Made by a program: the position numbers and the translations under genes
Shown here: piece by piece, positions 60,030 through 64,000 of the stretch
How positions within the stretch are numbered: position 1 is the first letter of the stretch
How the letters are laid out: each line of letters begins with the position of its first letter
Notes under the pieces: model-generated
Database searches by the model: none
What the model saw: the letters and a program-made list of their open reading frames with translations, nothing else
What the model was told of the DNA's origin: nothing
Origin: Platycnemis pennipes
Taxonomy: Eukaryota; Arthropoda; Insecta; Odonata; Platycnemididae
Reading direction: 5' to 3'
Assembly: GCA_933228895.1 (NCBI GenBank)
Contig: OW121858.1
Location: 34,743,859-34,807,858 of the forward strand
DNA: 64,000 nt

Positions 60030-60218
60030 CAAAGCAATGAAGGACAAAAATGAAATGGTTTGTGAGTTATTTCACTTTTCCCTAAGAGAACTAATAAGTA
60101 CTCATCGTGGAAAGGGTCGACCTACATGATCCCATAAGAACATGAAAATTTTCTTATTTAAAGGGAGTCTTTGGTTAGTTTGTAATTTTAAGCAGAATTA
60201 AGCACTCTCCTGGAGACG
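60030..60218 (+). repeat. Chimeric monomer at the right edge of the recent blocks
   Basis: The left half matches the gacaaaaatg/ccctaagag monomers of the 13-mer blocks. The right half (cccataagaacatg, aaagggagtc, aattaag) matches V15 at 2,646 and 36,796. Beyond it the array returns to V1-type order. Confidence 0.8.
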
Positions 60219-63200
60219 CATAGCAATGAAGGACTAAAATGAAATGGTTTGTGAGTTATATCACTTTTCCCTGGGGGAACTAATTAGTACTCATCGTGGA
60301 AAAAATCGACCTACATGATCCCTCAAGAACAAGAAAAGTTTATTATTTAAAGGAAGTCTTTCGTTAGTTTGTAATTTTAAGCAGAATAATGCACACTCTT
60401 GGAGACGCATAGCAATGGAGGACTAAAATGAAATAGTTTGTGAGTTATTCTACTTTTCCTAGGGGAACTAATTAGTACTCATCGTGGAAATGGTCGACCT
60501 ACATGATCCCTCAAGAACAAGTAAATTTTCTTATTTAAAGGAAGTTTTGGTTAGTTTGTAATTTTAAGCCTAATAATGCACTCTCACGGAGACGCATAGC
60601 AATGAATGACTAAAATGAAATGGTTTGTGAGTTATTTCACTTTTCCCTAGGGGAAGTAATTACTACTCATCGTGGAAAGGGTCGACCTACATGATCCCTC
60701 AAGAACAAGAAAATTTTCTTATTTAAAGGAAGTCTTTGTTTAGTTTGTAATATTAAGCAGAATAAAGCTCTCTCCTGGAGACGCATAGCAATGAAGGACT
60801 AAAATGAAATGGTTTGTGAGTTATTTCACTTTTCCCTAGGGGAACTAATTAGTACTCATCGTGTAAAGGGTCGATCTACATGATCCCTCAAGAACAATAA
60901 AATTTTCTTATTTAAAGGAGATCTTTGGTTAGTTTGTAATTTTAAGCAGAATAAAGCACTCTCCTGGAGACGCATAGCAATGAAGGACTAAAATGAAATG
61001 GTTTGTGAGTTATTTCACTTTTCCCTAGGGGAACTTATTTGTACTCATCGTGGAAAGGGTCGACCTACATGATCCCTCAAGAACAACAAAATTTAATTAT
61101 TACAGGAAGTCTTTGGTTAGTTTGAAATTTTAAGCAGAGTAAAGCACTCTCCTGGAGACGCATAGCAATGAAGGACTAAAATGAAATGGTTTGTGTGTTA
61201 TTTCACTTTTCCCTGGCAGAACTAATTAGTACTCATCGTGGAAAGGGTCGATCTACATGATCCCTCAAGAACAGGAAAATTTTCTTATTTAAAGGAAGTC
61301 CTTGGTTTGTTTGTAATTTTAAGGAGAATTAAGCACTCTCCTGGAGACGCATAGCAATGAAGGAATAAAATGAATAGGTTTGTGAGTTATTTCACTTTTC
61401 CTTAATGGGAACTATTTAGTACTCATCGTGGAAAGGGTCGATCTACATGATCCCTCAAGAACAGGAAAATTTTCTTATTTAAAGGAAGTCCTTGGTTTGT
61501 ATGTAATTTTAAGGAGAATTAAGCACTCTCCTGGAGACGCAAAGCAATGAAGGACTAAAATGAAATGGTTTGTGAGTTATTTCACTTTTCCCTAGAGGAA
61601 CTAATTAGTACTCATCGTGGAAAGGGTCTTCCTACATGATCCTTCAAGAACAAGAAAATTTTCTTTTTTAAAGGAAGTCTTTGGTTAGTTTGTAATTTTA
61701 AGCAGAATTAAGCACTCTCCTGGAGACGCATAGCAGTGAAGGACTAAAATGAAATGGTTTGTGAGTTATTTCACTTTTCCCTAGGGGAAATAATTAGTAC
61801 TCATCATGGAATGGGTCGACCTACATGATCCCTCAAGAACAAGAAAATTTTCTTATTAAAAGGAAGTATTTGGTTAGTTTGTAATTTTAAGCAGAATTAA
61901 GCACTCTCCTGGAGACGCATAGCAATGAAGGACTAAAATGAAATGGTTTGTGAGTTATATCACTTTTCCCTGGGGAAACTAATTAGTACTCATCGTGGAA
62001 AAGGTCGACCTACATGATCCCTCAAGAACAAGAAAAGTTTATTATTTAAAGGAAGTCTTTGGTTAGTTTGTAATTTTAAGCAGAATTAAGCACTCTCCTG
62101 TAGACGCATAGCAATGAAGGACTAAAATGAAATAGTTTGTGAGTTATTTCACTTTTATCTAGGTGAACTAATTAGTACTCATCGTGGAAAGGGTCGACCT
62201 ACATGATCCTTCAAGAACAAGAAAATTTTCTTAATTAAAGGAAGTCTTTGGTTAGTTTGTAATTTTAAGCAGAATAATGCACACTCTTGGGACACATAGC
62301 AATGAAGGACTAAAATGAAATGGTTTGAGAGTTATTTCACTTTTTCCTAGAGGAAATAATTAGTACTCATCGTGGAAAGGGTCGACCTACATGATCCGTC
62401 AAGAACAAGAAAAATTTCTTATTTAAAGTGAGTCTTTTGTTGGCTTGTAATTTTAAGCAGAATTAAGCACTCTCCTGAAGACGCATAGCAATGAAGGACT
62501 AAAATGAAATGGTTTGTGAGTTAATTCACTTTTCTATAGGGGAACTAATTAGTACTCATCGTGGAAAGGGTCGACCTACATGATCCCTCAAGAACAAGAA
62601 AATTAACTTATTTAAAGGAAGTCTTTGGTTAGTTTGTAATTTTAAGCAGAATTAAGCACTCTCCTGGAGACGCATAGCAATGAAGGACTAAAATGAAATG
62701 GTTTGTGAGTTATTTCACTTTTCCCGCAGGGGAACTAAATAGTACTCATCGTGGAAAGGGTCGATGTACATGATCCCTCAAGAATAAGAAAATTTTCTTA
62801 TTTAAAGGAAGTCTTTGGTTAGTTTGTAATTTTAAGCAGAATTATGCACTCTCCTGGAGACGCATAGCAATGAAGGACTAAAATGAAATGGTTTGTGAGT
62901 TATTTCACTTTTCCTCAGGGGAACTAATTAGTATTCATCGTGGAAATGGTCGATCTACATGATCCCTCAAGAACAAGTAAATTTTCTTATTTAAAGGAAG
63001 TTTTGGTTAGTTTGTAATTTTAAGCCGAATAATGCACTCTCACGGAGACGCATAGCAATGAAGGACTAAAATGAAATGGTTTGTGAGTTATTTCACTTTT
63101 CCCTAGGGGAACTAATTAGTACTCATCGTGGAAAGGGTCGACCTACATGATCCCTCAAGAACAAGAAAATTTTCTTATTTAAAGGAAGTCTTTGGTTAGT

Positions 63201-64000
63201 TTGTAATTTTAAGCAGAATAAAGCACTCTCCTGGAGACGCAAAACAATGAAGGACTAAAATGAAATGGTTTGTGAGTTATTTCACTTTTCCCTAAGGGAA
63301 CTAATTAGTACTCATCGTGGAAAGGGTCGACCTACATGATCCCTCAAGAACAAGAAAATTTTCTTATTTAAAGGAAGTCTTTGGTTTGTTTGTAATTTTA
63401 AGCAGAATTAAGCACTCTCCTGGAGACGCATAGCAATGAAGGACTAAAATGAAATGGTTTGTGAGTTATTTCACTTTTCCCTAAGGGAACTAATTAGTAC
63501 TCATCGTGGAAAGGGTCGACGTACATGATCCCTCAAGAACAAGAAAATTTTTTTATTTAAAGGAAGTCTTTGGTTTGTTTGTAATTTCAAGCAGAATTAA
63601 GCACTCTCCTCGAGACGCATAGCAATGAAGGACTAAAATGAAATGGTTTGTGAGTTATTTCACTTTTCCTTAAGAGAACTAATTAGTACTCATCGTGGAA
63701 AGGGTCGACCTACATGATCCCTCAAGAACAAGTTAATTTTCTTATTTAAAGGAAGTCTTTGGTTAGTTTGTAATTTTAAGCAGAATTAAGCACTCTCCTG
63801 GAGACGCATAGCAATGAAGGACTAAAATGAAATGGTTTGTGAGTTATATCACTTTTCCCTGAGGGAACTAATTAGTACTCATCGTGGAAAAGGTCGACCT
63901 ACATGATCCCTCAAGTACAAGAAAAGTTTATTATTTAAAGGAAGTCTTTGGTTAGTTTGTAATTTTAAGCAGAATTAAGCACTCTCCTGTAGACGCATAG
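60219..64000 (+). repeat. Array segment with older order, right end
   Basis: It starts with a V1 monomer (gaaaaaatcg), then single-copy-looking variants (60,408; 60,595; 60,784), V22 and V23-like, two mosaic monomers, V35, V36-like, then V1 (61,918), V28 (62,107), V2 (62,295), V3 (62,484), V4 (62,673), V5 (62,863), V6 (63,051), three ccctaaggg-class monomers and V1 again (63,807). The window ends 5 bases into the next monomer. Confidence 0.85.
61161..61539 (+). repeat. Two mosaic monomers sharing one tail
   Basis: The monomer at 61,161 has a V23 head (tgtgtgttattt, ctggcagaac) and that at 61,350 a V34-like head (gaataggtttg, cttaatggg, actatttag). Both end with the same composite: gtcgatctac, gaacagg, aagtccttggtttg or ggtttgta, and aaggagaatt, the last two differing by one base. 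A tail of about 110 bp has therefore been copied between neighbours, or arose in a partial duplication. Confidence 0.75.

Larger units (their letters stand above)
1..64000 (+). repeat. Satellite DNA array, ~189-bp monomer, ~339 copies
   Basis: Every stretch of the window is a head-to-tail copy of one monomer, mostly 188-190 bp, beginning catagcaatgaaggactaa and ending tctcctggagacg. About 339 starts fit between 1 and 63,996, a mean near 188.9 bp once one 45-bp deletion is allowed for. The consensus has about 69 G+C in 189 bases and three CpG sites (catCGtgg, gtCGacc, gaCGcat). Self-complementary words recur in most copies: CCCTAGGG at monomer 51-58, CTAATTAG at 62-69, AGTACT at 68-73, GGTCGACC at 86-93 and AAGAAAATTTTCTT at 113-126. 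No gene, unique spacer, transposon or strand switch was seen. Length and arrangement suit a centromeric or heterochromatic satellite; family and species are not recognised. Confidence 0.98.

Noticed and set aside
1..64000. Regular direct repeats as a CRISPR array
   Set aside because: There are no unique spacers between repeats; the full 189 bp is repeated and the copies simply abut.
1..64000. Protein-coding gene with a 63-residue repeat, since 189 is a multiple of three
   Set aside because: In the consensus all six frames have stops (for example tga, taa and tag near the monomer start on the forward strand, and taa in every reverse frame). The longest recurring ATG frame is about 24 codons, ending in the tga of acatga.
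1..64000. Mobile elements or solo LTRs nested in the array
   Set aside because: I scanned for breaks in the 189-bp rhythm, target-site duplications and foreign sequence. The only large rhythm break is the 45-bp deletion at about 26,562.
1..64000. Assembly artefact creating the long identical blocks
   Set aside because: It cannot be excluded from sequence alone, but copies carry private substitutions, and the deletion and junction chimeras are placed consistently, which favours real duplications. Spanning long reads would decide.
1..64000. Identification as a known plant or animal centromere satellite
   Set aside because: I could not match the monomer to any family I know well, so no species or family name is given.

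Overview
The whole 64,000-base window is one uninterrupted tandem array of a satellite DNA. The monomer is about 189 bp, roughly 36 percent G+C, and there are about 339 copies. All copies lie in the same orientation, with no inversion, mobile-element insertion or unique sequence that I could find. I see no protein gene, RNA gene or CRISPR array. All six frames of the consensus monomer contain stop codons; the longest recurring frame starting with ATG is about 24 codons. Megabase-style satellite of near nucleosome-repeat length is typical of centromeric, pericentromeric or other heterochromatic DNA of a plant or animal. I do not recognise the satellite family and cannot name the species.

Positions inside a monomer are counted from the c of catagcaatg (position 1 of the window is such a start). 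Monomers fall into about 40 recognisable variants, called V1 to V40 here, each marked by a few diagnostic substitutions or 1-bp indels. Variants recur in a fixed order, so the array has higher-order repeat (HOR) structure on several nested scales.

Layout. Positions 1-20,212 hold four runs of 27, 22, 28 and 30 monomers. Each starts with a V1 monomer and they share order only partly, so this is an older, shuffled part. Positions 20,213-35,850 hold a 34-monomer unit (about 6.4 kb) in tandem, followed by a 20-monomer (3.78 kb) tandem duplication. Positions 35,851-38,683 repeat almost the same variant order as 1,890-4,721, about 34 kb upstream. Positions 37,740-60,029 are a nest of recent tandem amplifications: 11 monomers (2,079 bp), 18 monomers (3,401 bp), 35 monomers (6,609 bp), 13 monomers (2,455 bp) and 7 monomers (1,323 bp). 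Positions 60,219-64,000 return to the older V1-type order.

How it works together. Several block boundaries lie inside a chimeric monomer whose left part is one variant and right part another, aligned in register. This is the footprint of unequal homologous exchange between misaligned monomers. Shared junction chimeras let the order of events be inferred for the right half. All coordinates and spacings were read by hand from the sequence, with block offsets cross-checked at two or more markers where possible; percent identities were not computed.
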